From a virus, in IMG/VR virus record IMGVR_UViG_3300027747_001027, positions 1 through 64,000 of that record: a stretch of 64,000 nucleotides of DNA. One strand, given 5' to 3'. The position numbers and the translations under genes are program-made. How positions within the stretch are numbered: the stretch's first letter is position 1; each line of letters begins with the position of its first letter. Positions 1 through 6,488 of the stretch are shown here, piece after piece. The notes under the pieces are model-generated. The model was given only the letters and a program-made list of their open reading frames with translations, was not told the origin of the DNA and searched no databases.

Positions 1-31
1 CACAATACCACGTTATTGCTCTCAAAATTAG

Positions 32-211
32 TTAAAGCTCGTATCCTCCGTCCTCACGCAGCAGTGCGTAGGCTTCCATTAACTTCTTAGTAGCTTGATC
101 TACCCAGTCCATGCAAGCCGTGCGATTCGGTTTCTTGTAGTCGGTAATTGCTAAAATAATGTCGGTCTTGGCTGACTGAAGTGCAAGCCATACTTTTTGT
201 TCGTTGCTCAT
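32..211 (-). CDS. Small hypothetical protein, 59 aa
   Basis: I do not recognise the family. The protein starts MSNEQKVWLALQ and ends REDGGYEL; it looks like a small soluble helical protein. The start at 211 is chosen because its ATG overlaps the TGA of the upstream methyltransferase (ATGA), implying translational coupling, and because a GGAG lies about nine bases upstream, one of the few Shine-Dalgarno-like sites here. It is the last gene of the leftward HNH-methylase operon before the window edge. Confidence 0.6.
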   Translation of the reverse strand: MSNEQKVWLALQSAKTDIILAITDYKKPNRTACMDWVDQATKKLMEAYALLREDGGYEL

Positions 212-1599
212 TTTAGTTTCTCCAATAGGGTTAGAAAAGCTCTGGTTGCTGTTGCGGGGACAACTCCATTGCCGAGCAATCGCAGTTCGTCGGTTCTGTT
301 GTCGCAGCGCACCATCCACTCACGAATTTCGGCCAGTTCAAAATCACTGAGGCCGGACAACTGGGAGATGTCCACCCCAACGGAAGGTTCATAAGCATTT
401 CGACCCAGCGAGCATTCAATTTCGCCGAACTCGGAGGCATTGGACCTTTCACTTTCTCGTTTTCGTGTAGCACTTGGCTCTGAATCGGCTTGTGTAGGTT
501 TACCCCCTTCTCCGTCTGTTGGTATTCTGCTCTTTTCGTCCATTGCTCCGTGTTCTCCGGTGGCTGGAAACAAAAGCTGTTTGGTGTTGCCCATGTCTCC
601 ACCAACAACCCTTGGCGGCTCCCATCCGTGCTGGGGTTGGCTGGGGCGTGAAGGCCATATTTCAATACTCCCTTTACCGCAGTTGGAAGATTGATGTATT
701 CGTTCTTGCTCTTGAATCCGGCATCCACATATGCGTGCTGACGATAATCCGGTTGCTCGTTGTTTGACGCTGCTGGAGTTGGCCACAACTCTGGGCGGCT
801 CCCATCCATGCTGGGGTTGGCTGGGGCGTGAAGGCCATACTTGGTCATGGCATGGTGCAGGCTGACTCCGTGGAATCCTCCCCGCTCCAGATTGTTGTCC
901 TTGCGTAGCACTTCCCCATCCCTGTGGTTCGATGCGTCCGGCGTCGGCCAATTCGTCGCATCCTGCGTCACCACCGCGCAGAGGTAGCCCTTGCCCAGCA
1001 TGTGGTCGTGACTCTTTGAGCCAATCGGCCCAGTGTCCTTGTATTCGCTGGCTCTGATCGTAGGCCAAGATGAAGACCCGCTTGCGCTGGTGCGGAGCGC
1101 CGACTTCAGACGCGCTGAATATTCCTGCCTCAACTTTGTAATGTAGACGCTCCAATCTCTCGACGCAGTGTCCGAATACGCTTGATCCGTCTGGCATTTT
1201 TGCCGAGAGGAGTCCTTCGACATTTTCTGCGAAGAGCATTCCTGGTCGCATAATGGAAATTCCATCTGCGATGATGTCAAACAACCATCGTTCGTCTTCT
1301 GTAGCTTTTCGCTTTCCTGCCATTGAGACTGGTTGGCAAGGCCATCCGAAAGACAGAATCCCTCCAGCCATGTATGGAGTGAATTGCTCCCACGGGAAAG
1401 CTGTGACATCTGTGAAAACAGGGGCTTCATCCAGAAGTCCTTTTTCCATTTTCGCAACCAAGTTTGCGATGGCGAATGCTTCCCTCTCGCAGTAAGCGAT
1501 GCAGCGAAGATTTGGGATACAGCGGTGGAGTCCAAGTCCGATTCCTTCATAGCCGGAACAAAGACTGATGTAAGGGACGATGGTATTATTATTGTGCAT
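208..1599 (-). CDS. DNA (cytosine-5) methyltransferase
   Basis: Transfers a methyl group from S-adenosylmethionine to C5 of cytosine in a specific DNA site, probably to protect phage DNA from host restriction. Conserved motifs are in order: motif I SGYEGIG (about residue 15), the catalytic FGWPCQPVS loop with Cys at about 88, ENV at 125-127, and GAPHQRKRVFILA at 167-179. The C-terminal motif RLLGNGVVPATA lies near 440. The variable target-recognition region between 180 and 420 contains a duplicated 15-residue block (WPSRPSQPQHGWEPP). No partner restriction enzyme is visible apart from the upstream HNH protein. Almost the whole gene overlaps another long frame starting 8 bases upstream. Length, 463 aa, is usual for phage enzymes. 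Confidence 0.93.
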   Translation of the reverse strand: MHNNNTIVPYISLCSGYEGIGLGLHRCIPNLRCIAYCEREAFAIANLVAKMEKGLLDEAPVFTDVTAFPWEQFTPYMAGGILSFGWPCQPVSMAGKRKATEDERWLFDIIADGISIMRPGMLFAENVEGLLSAKMPDGSSVFGHCVERLERLHYKVEAGIFSASEVGAPHQRKRVFILAYDQSQRIQGHWADWLKESRPHAGQGLPLRGGDAGCDELADAGRIEPQGWGSATQGQQSGAGRIPRSQPAPCHDQVWPSRPSQPQHGWEPPRVVANSSSVKQRATGLSSARICGCRIQEQERIHQSSNCGKGSIEIWPSRPSQPQHGWEPPRVVGGDMGNTKQLLFPATGEHGAMDEKSRIPTDGEGGKPTQADSEPSATRKRESERSNASEFGEIECSLGRNAYEPSVGVDISQLSGLSDFELAEIREWMVRCDNRTDELRLLGNGVVPATATRAFLTLLEKLK

Positions 1600-1607
1600 G
1601 GTTTCAT
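231..1607 (-). CDS. Overlapping-frame protein of the methylase locus, 458 aa
   Basis: A second open frame of 458 codons runs through the methyltransferase gene. Three things argue that it is coding. Its ATG overlaps the stop of the upstream HNH gene as ATGA. It carries repeated tryptophan-proline motifs (NWPTPDASNHRDG, LWPTPAASNN, SWPTIRASEYKDTGPIGS, TWATPN). It ends with LNARWVEMLMNLPLGWT. From memory, similar WPTP and LNPxWVEWLMGFPxGWT strings occur in phage DNA-methylase-associated proteins. The function may be target recognition or a methylase partner; that is inference. The methyltransferase start lies 8 bases downstream, so both could be read from one leader. The alternative is a shadow frame with fortuitous motifs. 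Confidence 0.6.
   Translation of the reverse strand: MKPCTIIIPSSLTSVFVPAMKESDLDSTAVSQIFAASLTARGKHSPSQTWLRKWKKDFWMKPLFSQMSQLSRGSNSLHTWLEGFCLSDGLANQSQWQESEKLQKTNDGCLTSSQMEFPLCDQECSSQKMSKDSSRQKCQTDQAYSDTASRDWSVYITKLRQEYSARLKSALRTSASGSSSWPTIRASEYKDTGPIGSKSHDHMLGKGYLCAVVTQDATNWPTPDASNHRDGEVLRKDNNLERGGFHGVSLHHAMTKYGLHAPANPSMDGSRPELWPTPAASNNEQPDYRQHAYVDAGFKSKNEYINLPTAVKGVLKYGLHAPANPSTDGSRQGLLVETWATPNSFCFQPPENTEQWTKRAEYQQTEKGVNLHKPIQSQVLHENEKVKGPMPPSSAKLNARWVEMLMNLPLGWTSPSCPASVILNWPKFVSGWCAATTEPTNCDCSAMELSPQQQPELF
614..839. repeat. 46-bp direct repeat inside the methylase genes
   Basis: Positions 614-659 and 794-839 are identical except for one base. Their 180-bp offset is a multiple of three, so the same peptide is duplicated in each of the two overlapping frames: WPSRPSQPQHGWEPP in the methyltransferase and YGLHAPANPS-DGSR in the other frame. 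It lies in the target-recognition part of the enzyme. Confidence 0.9.
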
Positions 1608-2026
1608 TTGTTTCTATTTTTTGTGTGTTGGTTTCCCCTAAATCCGTGCAATTTTGTATGCTCTGATTTAGGTAAAATTTGTAGATTCTCTAAACGATTG
1701 TCTGTTTTGTTTCCATTGATGTGATGGATGTCATAATTTTCTTTTATTTCGCCATTGTGAAAACACCAAACATCGCGATGCATTGATGAACGAACTCCAT
1801 CCGTGCAGGCCATATAGCCATTATTTCGTGATGTATATTTTTTGCCGTTAAAAATTATAAAAGGAAGTTTCTTTTTTGATCGAAGTATTTTTTCAGCTCG
1901 CTTAAACCTGTCAAAAACAGATTGCCGTGATACTCCAAATGCTCTTGCAACTTGCGCTATGCTGTATCCATCTTCGTAAAGAGAGAACATTTCGTTTGTT
2001 GTTTTTGTGTCTGGTATGCAACTCAT
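1604..2026 (-). CDS. HNH homing-type endonuclease with N-terminal HTH
   Basis: A 140-residue protein. The N-terminal third (MFSLYEDGYSIAQVARAFG and on) is a resolvase/MarR-like helix-turn-helix. The C-terminal half is an HNH nuclease of the phage homing type: HRDVW, DIHHINGNKTDNRLENLQ and LPKSEHTKLHG supply the metal-binding and catalytic histidine and asparagine residues. Such proteins cut DNA to spread their own gene, or act in packaging. The stop overlaps the ATG of the alternate-frame methylase protein, so it heads the methylase operon. It may be a free-standing mobile gene inserted upstream of the methylase. Confidence 0.85.
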   Translation of the reverse strand: MSCIPDTKTTNEMFSLYEDGYSIAQVARAFGVSRQSVFDRFKRAEKILRSKKKLPFIIFNGKKYTSRNNGYMACTDGVRSSMHRDVWCFHNGEIKENYDIHHINGNKTDNRLENLQILPKSEHTKLHGFRGNQHTKNRNK

Positions 2027-2073
2027 GCAATAAGCCTATAAAACAATTGTCATTTGTCAATCGTTTTTCTGGT

Positions 2074-2247
2074 TTATTGTTTAACAATAGACAGGGTGAT
2101 GTAATCCTTAACGAATTCTTCAGCAGAATCGTGATCCGGCAATCGATGCAGTATGATCCTCTCCATGCTTCCATCTTGTCTGTATATGGAGACTCTGTTA
2201 TCTGCGATCTTAACCTCGCAGCCAAGGTATATGAATGTGTGTTTCAT
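2074..2247 (-). CDS. Small hypothetical protein, 57 aa
   Basis: I do not recognise it. It starts MKHTFIYLGCEVKIADNRVS and ends TLSIVKQ; the predicted fold is beta-rich, then helical. The start at 2247 was preferred over an upstream in-frame start because it leaves room for the divergent promoter at 2260. The last codons and stop are built from the dispersed palindrome at 2075-2089. Confidence 0.55.
   Translation of the reverse strand: MKHTFIYLGCEVKIADNRVSIYRQDGSMERIILHRLPDHDSAEEFVKDYITLSIVKQ
2075..2089. repeat. Dispersed palindrome site (TATTGTT-T-AACAATA)
   Basis: A perfect 15-base odd palindrome overlapping the 3' end of the 57-aa gene. It is one of 13 exact TTGTT(N)AACAA sites in the window. 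The others start at 6477, 15087, 25404, 29067, 32919, 44517, 45336, 47138, 49760, 51316, 60185 and 62686. Confidence 0.85.
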
Positions 2248-2259
2248 GGAAATCAGATA

Positions 2260-2288
2260 TTGACATACCACTAGATTTAGTGCAAGAT
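2260..2288 (+). promoter_or_regulatory. Candidate sigma-70 promoter for the 2.3-4.2 kb operon
   Basis: A perfect -35 (TTGACA, 2260-2265) is followed after 17 bases by CAAGAT, a weak -10. It lies in the divergent gap before the first plus-strand gene. A short inverted repeat TGCAA/TTGCA follows it. Confidence 0.4.
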
Positions 2289-2297
2289 TTTTTTTGC

Positions 2298-2696
2298 ATG
2301 AACGCACAAACACGCATAGCACAAGCAGAGTCAGATATACTCTACCGCAAACAAGGGAAGCGATATGTCCCAGTCAATGATCCAAACGCATACCACGGCC
2401 TTGATGAAGGCTACTGGCTCGTTAAGATAGCGCCGGGCTGCACCAGCATCCGGCAGTGTGTCTATCCAGACCGCGCTGAAATCCAAGCTGCCATGCACAA
2501 GAAGGCTGACAGCATAATGGACATCATCCGTAAGGCTGGAGAGGCAAGACCATACCAAACAAAGCTCACTAAAGCTGAACACAGAGATTGGAAAGCATTT
2601 ATTGAAAAGCATGGAAAATCATTCAATATGCTCGCATACCCATCACTGCATGATGTAGCTGAACAGATCGTAGAGGAACTCTTAAAGAAAGATTAA
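2298..2696 (+). CDS. Conserved phage protein, 132 aa
   Basis: First gene of the rightward 2.3-4.2 kb cluster. The core YVPVNDPNAYHGLDEGYWLVK and the later LAYPSLHDVAEQIVEELL look like a family I have seen repeatedly in uncultured tailed phages; its function is unknown. The start at 2298 (MNAQTRIAQAE) fits just downstream of the promoter-like site; an upstream in-frame start would overlap that site. The next gene starts one base after the stop, so the two are probably co-translated. Confidence 0.75.
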   Translation: MNAQTRIAQAESDILYRKQGKRYVPVNDPNAYHGLDEGYWLVKIAPGCTSIRQCVYPDRAEIQAAMHKKADSIMDIIRKAGEARPYQTKLTKAEHRDWKAFIEKHGKSFNMLAYPSLHDVAEQIVEELLKKD

Positions 2697-2697
2697 T

Positions 2698-3123
2698 ATG
2701 GAAGACACAATGCCAGAATATGTGGGAGATATATCAATCCGCTACCCTAAGCGCGATGATGACACGTTAGAAGTAAATCACGGCCTATTGGCGCAATGTG
2801 AGATTGATTCACTGCGAGCAGAGGTTCAATCGCTACGGGCTATTGTTCAGCAACGATTGGTAGCCGGAGCTACGATACATCAAAACGCTAACGATTTAAT
2901 ACGCGCAAACCAGAGACTTGAATCAGAGCGTGATGAGCTTGTTGGAGTAATCAAGTCTTTACGCAAGAACGCCAAGGAAGATGCTGATCGCATAGAAGGC
3001 GCAAGGCTATTGGTCAAGCAACTCGTTCTTCAGATTGAACGCCCAGCATACACCGTAGATGAAGCTGTTGATAAGATGTTTCTAATGGAATCTGCAAAGA
3101 AATTCATAAATGAAATGTCATAA
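2698..3123 (+). CDS. Coiled-coil protein, 141 aa
   Basis: A long heptad-like helix covers residues 30-110 (leucine-, glutamate- and arginine-rich, for example LRAEVQSLRAIVQQRL). No catalytic motif is visible. A second in-frame ATG (MPEYVGDI) lies four codons in. Its 3' end overlaps the next gene by 14 bases. Early phage operons often carry such proteins; the role is unknown. Confidence 0.7.
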   Translation: MEDTMPEYVGDISIRYPKRDDDTLEVNHGLLAQCEIDSLRAEVQSLRAIVQQRLVAGATIHQNANDLIRANQRLESERDELVGVIKSLRKNAKEDADRIEGARLLVKQLVLQIERPAYTVDEAVDKMFLMESAKKFINEMS

Positions 3124-3370
3124 GTGCGGTAAAGATACAGATGTCAAAGACACTAGGACGCTGGAAACAAATATTGGCGTTTGCTTTGTCCGTAGGATAA
3201 GGTATTGTCCAAAAAAACATAAGACAATTACACACGAGATACTTGCGGATCATAGCGCGATACCTGACATCTACAGAAACAAACGAGTCCGTAAATTAAA
3301 GGCTAAGAGTAAACCTAAAAAACAAAACAAAGAAGAATGGTTAACAAGAATACTATCGCAACTAGACTAA
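3110..3370 (+). CDS. NrdR-like zinc-ribbon protein, 86 aa
   Basis: The N-terminus MKCHKCGKDTDVKDTR followed by RRIRYCPKKHKTITHE resembles the zinc ribbon of the nucleotide-reductase repressor NrdR (CPxC...VxDSR...RRRRxCxxC). The ATP-cone domain of NrdR is absent and the last ligand appears to be His instead of Cys. The C-terminal half is very basic (KLKAKSKPKKQNK). It is probably a small DNA-binding protein; regulation of nucleotide metabolism is only a guess. Confidence 0.7.
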   Translation: MKCHKCGKDTDVKDTRTLETNIGVCFVRRIRYCPKKHKTITHEILADHSAIPDIYRNKRVRKLKAKSKPKKQNKEEWLTRILSQLD

Positions 3371-3374
3371 TGGA

Positions 3375-3578
3375 ATGGATTTGATTCCGTTCATTGGTCT
3401 TGAGAATGGGGAGATGAAAGTATTCGTCTCTCCGTTTAAACTAAACAAGTTAGGGGACATGCATATGAGAGGTAAAGAATTTCCGAAATGTGTTGATTCG
3501 CTAATCGAGAATAGCGAATGCCTCGAAGTGCTGAAAAGTATGGAGTCATATTATGAGCCTGTTAAAAAGAATAAGTAA
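3375..3578 (+). CDS. Hypothetical protein, 67 aa
   Basis: Not recognised. It is acidic/neutral, starting MDLIPFIGLENGEMKVFVSP. It overlaps the next HNH gene by 26 bases, consistent with a tightly packed operon. Confidence 0.6.
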   Translation: MDLIPFIGLENGEMKVFVSPFKLNKLGDMHMRGKEFPKCVDSLIENSECLEVLKSMESYYEPVKKNK

Positions 3579-3840
3579 ACTAACCTCGAAGAAGCCGATG
3601 AATAAGGTATCGGCAAGACATTCTAAGGAACTAAAGCAATACTCTCAGGCAAGGAAGGAACACTTTGCAAGGAATCCATATTGCAAAATCTGCGGTCTTG
3701 ATGCTAGTGATATTCACCACATGGCAAAGCGTGGAAAGAACCTGTGCAACAAGGATACATTCCTATCAACTTGCCGTTTTTGTCATACCAAAATTCACGA
3801 CAATCCAGCCTGGGCTAAGGAGAATGGATACATATTATGA
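3553..3840 (+). CDS. HNH endonuclease-like protein, 95 aa
   Basis: A compact HNH protein of the phage recombination/packaging type. After a basic N-terminus, NPYCKICG provides the first zinc knuckle, DIHHMAKRGKNLCN the catalytic HH, and STCRFCHTKIHDNPAWAKENG the second knuckle and the HNH asparagine/histidine. This layout is common next to RusA-like resolvase genes in phages, as here. It overlaps the next gene by four bases (ATGA). Confidence 0.85.
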   Translation: MSLLKRISKLTSKKPMNKVSARHSKELKQYSQARKEHFARNPYCKICGLDASDIHHMAKRGKNLCNKDTFLSTCRFCHTKIHDNPAWAKENGYIL

Positions 3841-4241
3841 CTCAGAAAGAACTACTACTGGCATTCCCTAACGCATCAAAATCATTTATACAAGCCAATG
3901 CAACTAAAACTAAAAGTCCTATACAGAACCCCATCGCTAAACAAGACTATGCGCCAGCACTGGGCGGTCCAATACAAGGAAAAGAACATAGCCTGGGACG
4001 CGCTACTGGGCGCATTGAAGTCCGCTTCACTCTGTTCCGAGTCCGGTGTCTTGATCCAGACAACGCCGCAGCTTCAACAAAGAATCTACTCGACGGCTTG
4101 CGACACGCTGGATTGCTACCTGAAGACAACCCGTGGACAATCAAGCTCCAAGTCGAGCAAGAAAAAGTCAAAGGATTCGACAACGAAAAAACAGAAATAG
4201 AAATTAATTATCCCATTGACTATTGGGAAACAATAAAATAG
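3837..4241 (+). CDS. RusA-like Holliday junction resolvase
   Basis: A 134-residue protein. The C-terminal part has the RusA signature: RCLDPDNAAASTKNLLDGL supplies the catalytic acidic cluster and asparagine, followed by RHAGLLPEDNP and QEKVKGFDNEKTEIEI. RusA cuts four-way junctions during phage recombination. The N-terminal MTQKELLLAFPNASKSFIQ resembles that of phage resolvase variants. An overlapping frame at 3898 encodes a segment that looks more like a classical RusA N-terminus, so the gene may be frameshifted or dual-coded. The start overlaps the HNH stop. It is the last gene of the operon, facing a terminator. Confidence 0.72.
   Translation: MTQKELLLAFPNASKSFIQANATKTKSPIQNPIAKQDYAPALGGPIQGKEHSLGRATGRIEVRFTLFRVRCLDPDNAAASTKNLLDGLRHAGLLPEDNPWTIKLQVEQEKVKGFDNEKTEIEINYPIDYWETIK
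3898..4200 (+). other. Overlapping frame with a RusA-like N-terminus
   Basis: Shifted one frame from the resolvase gene, this 100-codon frame begins MQLKLKVLYRTPSLNKTMRQ and continues with HWAVQYKEKNIAWDALLGAL, which resembles the TPSLNKxxRxHW substrate-binding start of RusA proteins. Past about codon 40 it becomes low-complexity (Ser/Lys/Thr), as expected of an off-frame reading. A -1 shift near position 4010 would fuse it to the catalytic half. It could be a mutation, a sequencing error, programmed shifting or coincidence. Confidence 0.4.
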
Positions 4242-4288
4242 ATTTTTGTCGCTGGGCTTTTTGGCCTATGCTTGTGTGTTCATTGTGG

Positions 4289-4316
4289 GGTGGAGAGGGA
4301 TAAAACCTTCTCCACC
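4289..4316. terminator. Intrinsic terminator between convergent genes
   Basis: Stem GGTGGAGA-GG / CC-TTCTCCACC with a seven-base loop and one bulge, followed on the plus strand by a T-rich stretch. It separates the rightward RusA gene from the leftward gene ending at 4319. It resembles the terminator at 15572. Confidence 0.65.
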
Positions 4317-4318
4317 TT

Positions 4319-4582
4319 TCAATTTTTCAGTTTAAAGAATCCTGTCTTTCTAACACAACCATCAATAGTTACATCGAAATTCTTGTGTTGAAGTCCAGCT
4401 CTATCCATTGCATTTTTTGCAGCGCAACGAGACTTGTTTAGTTTAGATGAGATTTCAATGACAGAAATCCATCCATCTTTCCTTAGTGACTCAATCGTGT
4501 GAGCTTTGTTTTGAGCGAATAAGTCCTCCCAAGCAGAACTTATAGCGGCAACATCCAAGGGTTTGAGCGTTTTCTTTCGCAT
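4319..4582 (-). CDS. Putative winged-helix/HTH protein, 87 aa
   Basis: The segment GWISVIEISSKLNKSRCAAK followed by NAMDRAGL reads as a helix-turn-helix with a recognition helix. The start MRKKTLKPLD (4582) is chosen; it overlaps the end of the upstream phosphoesterase by 43 bases. It could be a small regulator at the end of this leftward operon. Confidence 0.6.
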   Translation of the reverse strand: MRKKTLKPLDVAAISSAWEDLFAQNKAHTIESLRKDGWISVIEISSKLNKSRCAAKNAMDRAGLQHKNFDVTIDGCVRKTGFFKLKN

Positions 4583-5280
4583 ATATTTATTGTGATTTGT
4601 GTGTCTGTGTAATATCCGTAACCGAATCCTTGTGTCCAAGCTAACGTCTGACGTTTCGTCTTGGCATAGTCAGCACCGAATCTCATAAGCATACCAACCG
4701 AGTATCCAGTAGCGCCATCAAGCGTCCTAGCCTGCTCAATACCAGTACGATGTATATGCCCCATCACGCACGTCCCAAACGTCTCCGCATGATCCCTGAT
4801 GGCAGCCACGTTGTACATGAATCCGTGGATAAAGCGTGCGCCACCAATTATTGGATGGTGCTGCATATCATATGGATATGTCCTAGCCTTGAGTGACTTA
4901 GCAGTCTTTTCAATTTCTTGTATAACTAGAGTTGCAGCATGAGCGGCTAGAGCGTTAGGTGAATTAGCCAGCCGGAACAATCTGTCCTCATGGTTGCCAT
5001 ATAAGATATGATTTGGACGAAGCTCCTGCAAAAAATCAACACCCGCTGAAAGGTCTTCAGCTACCGATGCCGCCCTGTCCGAAGCATTAGGGTCATTTAT
5101 TGCTCCAGAACGGGCCGCTGCTGCGTCAATGAAGTCTCCTAGATGGATGGTAGTATTTGGCTTGAAACGCTCCTTAAACCTAAGCACAGCGTCCCTAGCT
5201 TCTGGGTCAATATGATCTCCGTGTGAGCAGCTAACTGCCATCCACCTCTTCCATTGTTTATTTATTGCTGTCATGTTCAT
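4540..5280 (-). CDS. Calcineurin-like metallophosphoesterase
   Basis: A 246-residue enzyme with the dimetal phosphoesterase motifs in order: SCSHGDHID (about 17-25), HLGDFID (46-52), LYGNHED (about 93-99), a histidine in FIHGF, and VMGHIHRTG near 173. The first motif has Ser where most family members have Asp (DxH), which may alter metal binding. Phage members act on DNA ends, cyclic nucleotides or 2',3'-cyclic phosphates; the substrate cannot be told here. It overlaps both neighbours, indicating an operon. Confidence 0.85.
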   Translation of the reverse strand: MNMTAINKQWKRWMAVSCSHGDHIDPEARDAVLRFKERFKPNTTIHLGDFIDAAAARSGAINDPNASDRAASVAEDLSAGVDFLQELRPNHILYGNHEDRLFRLANSPNALAAHAATLVIQEIEKTAKSLKARTYPYDMQHHPIIGGARFIHGFMYNVAAIRDHAETFGTCVMGHIHRTGIEQARTLDGATGYSVGMLMRFGADYAKTKRQTLAWTQGFGYGYYTDTQITINICERKRSNPWMLPL

Positions 5281-5500
5281 TTATGAGTTGAATTTTGGGA
5301 CACGGAAAATCATCCATGCTAAACATTGGCTCTCCGGTTTCTTTTAAATGAGGGAAGTGACGGAGGCAACTATATGCTCTTGCCTTTAGTTCAGAAACTT
5401 TCTTAGGCCGACTTTCTGTGAATAGAAGGTCACGAAGAAACTTCTGTGTTTTAACTAAAGAATTATATTGTTCGTATTTTAAGCTGATAGAGTTACCCAT
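5258..5500 (-). CDS. Hypothetical protein, 80 aa
   Basis: Not recognised. A helical first half (SLVKTQKFLRDLLFTESRPK) is followed by a segment with Cys and aromatic residues (AYSCLRHFPHLKETGEPMFS). It is read together with the downstream phosphoesterase, which it overlaps by 23 bases. Confidence 0.55.
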   Translation of the reverse strand: MGNSISLKYEQYNSLVKTQKFLRDLLFTESRPKKVSELKARAYSCLRHFPHLKETGEPMFSMDDFPCPKIQLINEHDSNK

Positions 5501-5506
5501 CCTTTC

Positions 5507-5794
5507 TTAAGACTCATATAGAAGTTCGTTTGGGAACTTATTTAGCAACTGCATCAGCGCCTCTTCTCCGGCGATAATTGCATCCTCGTTAAGCTGTGGG
5601 AATACAGCATGAAGAACTTCGTGAATTGAAGTTCCGAGTACATGGTCTGGATCTGGCGTTACGAATATCTTTTTCTCTTCAGAAACGCAAAGGCCAATGT
5701 CGTCTTCCTCAATTCCAATGTAATCGTTGGGAGACGGTTTCTTGAAAAGAACTTTCCACTTTGCTCCGTCAATTTTTATGAAGATTCGCTTCAT
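5507..5794 (-). CDS. HExxH zinc-metallopeptidase-like protein, 95 aa
   Basis: Contains GTSIHEVLHAVFPQLNEDAI: HExxH with further acidic residues, the zincin signature, preceded by a beta-rich segment ending in a typical metallopeptidase edge strand (KKIFVTPDPDH). Small phage proteins of this type resemble SprT/ImmA-like minimal zincins. No anti-repressor partner is obvious. It could cleave a host repressor or be a structural zinc protein; unproven. Confidence 0.7.
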   Translation of the reverse strand: MKRIFIKIDGAKWKVLFKKPSPNDYIGIEEDDIGLCVSEEKKIFVTPDPDHVLGTSIHEVLHAVFPQLNEDAIIAGEEALMQLLNKFPNELLYES

Positions 5795-5862
5795 GTTGAT
5801 AGGATGCTAACAATAAATGTGAACAAGTCAAAAAGAATTTTAATGAGATTGCGTAAGTAACT

Positions 5863-6147
5863 CTACCACTTAACTTTATTTGCCCAATACGCAGCAGATG
5901 TTTTACCTTTAGCTATATTCTTTGCATGACGAGCTTTGAATGATGCCCTCCGCTTACGATCTGCCTCAGACTCTCCTTCGCGCTTTGGAGATCCAGATAC
6001 ACCCTGTTGCCCAAACCTAATCGTTCTTGGTTTTCCGTTATCACTCACAAGAACTACATGTGACTTTGCTGCTCCAGGCGTTCGTTTAGGCTTATTGACA
6101 CCTGACACACCAAGCCTTTTCATTGCCGCCTTAATTGCATCACTCAT
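5863..6147 (-). CDS. Conserved basic phage protein (DUF6321-like), 94 aa
   Basis: A very basic protein with the recognisable string RTIRFGQQGVSGS and the C-terminus RRASFKARHAKNIAKGKTSA, ending AYWANKVKW. I recall similar strings in phage proteins annotated DUF6321; that family assignment is from memory. Probably nucleic-acid binding. Its ATG overlaps the TGA of the gene at 6144. Confidence 0.75.
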   Translation of the reverse strand: MSDAIKAAMKRLGVSGVNKPKRTPGAAKSHVVLVSDNGKPRTIRFGQQGVSGSPKREGESEADRKRRASFKARHAKNIAKGKTSAAYWANKVKW

Positions 6148-6320
6148 AGCCTTGACAGGTTATCTAAGTAGCTTGAGCGTGTTTTGACTTGAGCAACTTC
6201 CTTCTTAACCTCAACAACCTCGATCTTAGGTTGATCTTGGACAGCCTGCTGTTCAGAAACGTTAGGCTTGCTATCTTTCTTGATCAGAAATACACGTCTT
6301 TGAGTTGATTCTTTATTCAT
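6144..6320 (-). CDS. Small hypothetical protein, 58 aa
   Basis: An intact frame starting MNKESTQRRVFLIKKDSKPN and ending SYLDNLSRL, Lys/Val/Glu-rich in the middle. It was accepted because its stop overlaps the next start (ATGA) and its own ATG follows the previous stop by one base (TAATATG). Function unknown. Confidence 0.55.
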   Translation of the reverse strand: MNKESTQRRVFLIKKDSKPNVSEQQAVQDQPKIEVVEVKKEVAQVKTRSSYLDNLSRL

Positions 6321-6321
6321 A

Positions 6322-6474
6322 TTAAATTTCCTTTGTAAGTGCTTCTCGGATGATTTGTTTCACATGGGCAATTTGCCTAGCCTTGAGGCACTGCCTTAGA
6401 ATATCTTTTAGCTTTAAGTTTTCTTTTTGTAAATAGAGAACGTCTCCATCTTGATTGTTATTTTTATCTGTCAT
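6322..6474 (-). CDS. Small helical protein, 50 aa
   Basis: Starts MTDKNNNQDGDVLYLQKENL; a predicted single amphipathic helix, possibly a small coiled coil. The palindrome at 6476-6488 is its immediate leader, two bases before the ATG, so the gene could be controlled by whatever binds that site. Confidence 0.5.
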   Translation of the reverse strand: MTDKNNNQDGDVLYLQKENLKLKDILRQCLKARQIAHVKQIIREALTKEI

Positions 6475-6475
6475 A

Positions 6476-6488
6476 ATTGTTAAACAAT
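6476..6488. repeat. Dispersed palindrome site at a gene junction
   Basis: ATTGTT-A-AACAAT, a perfect odd palindrome. It forms the last codons and stop of the endolysin gene and the leader of the next small gene. Confidence 0.85.
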
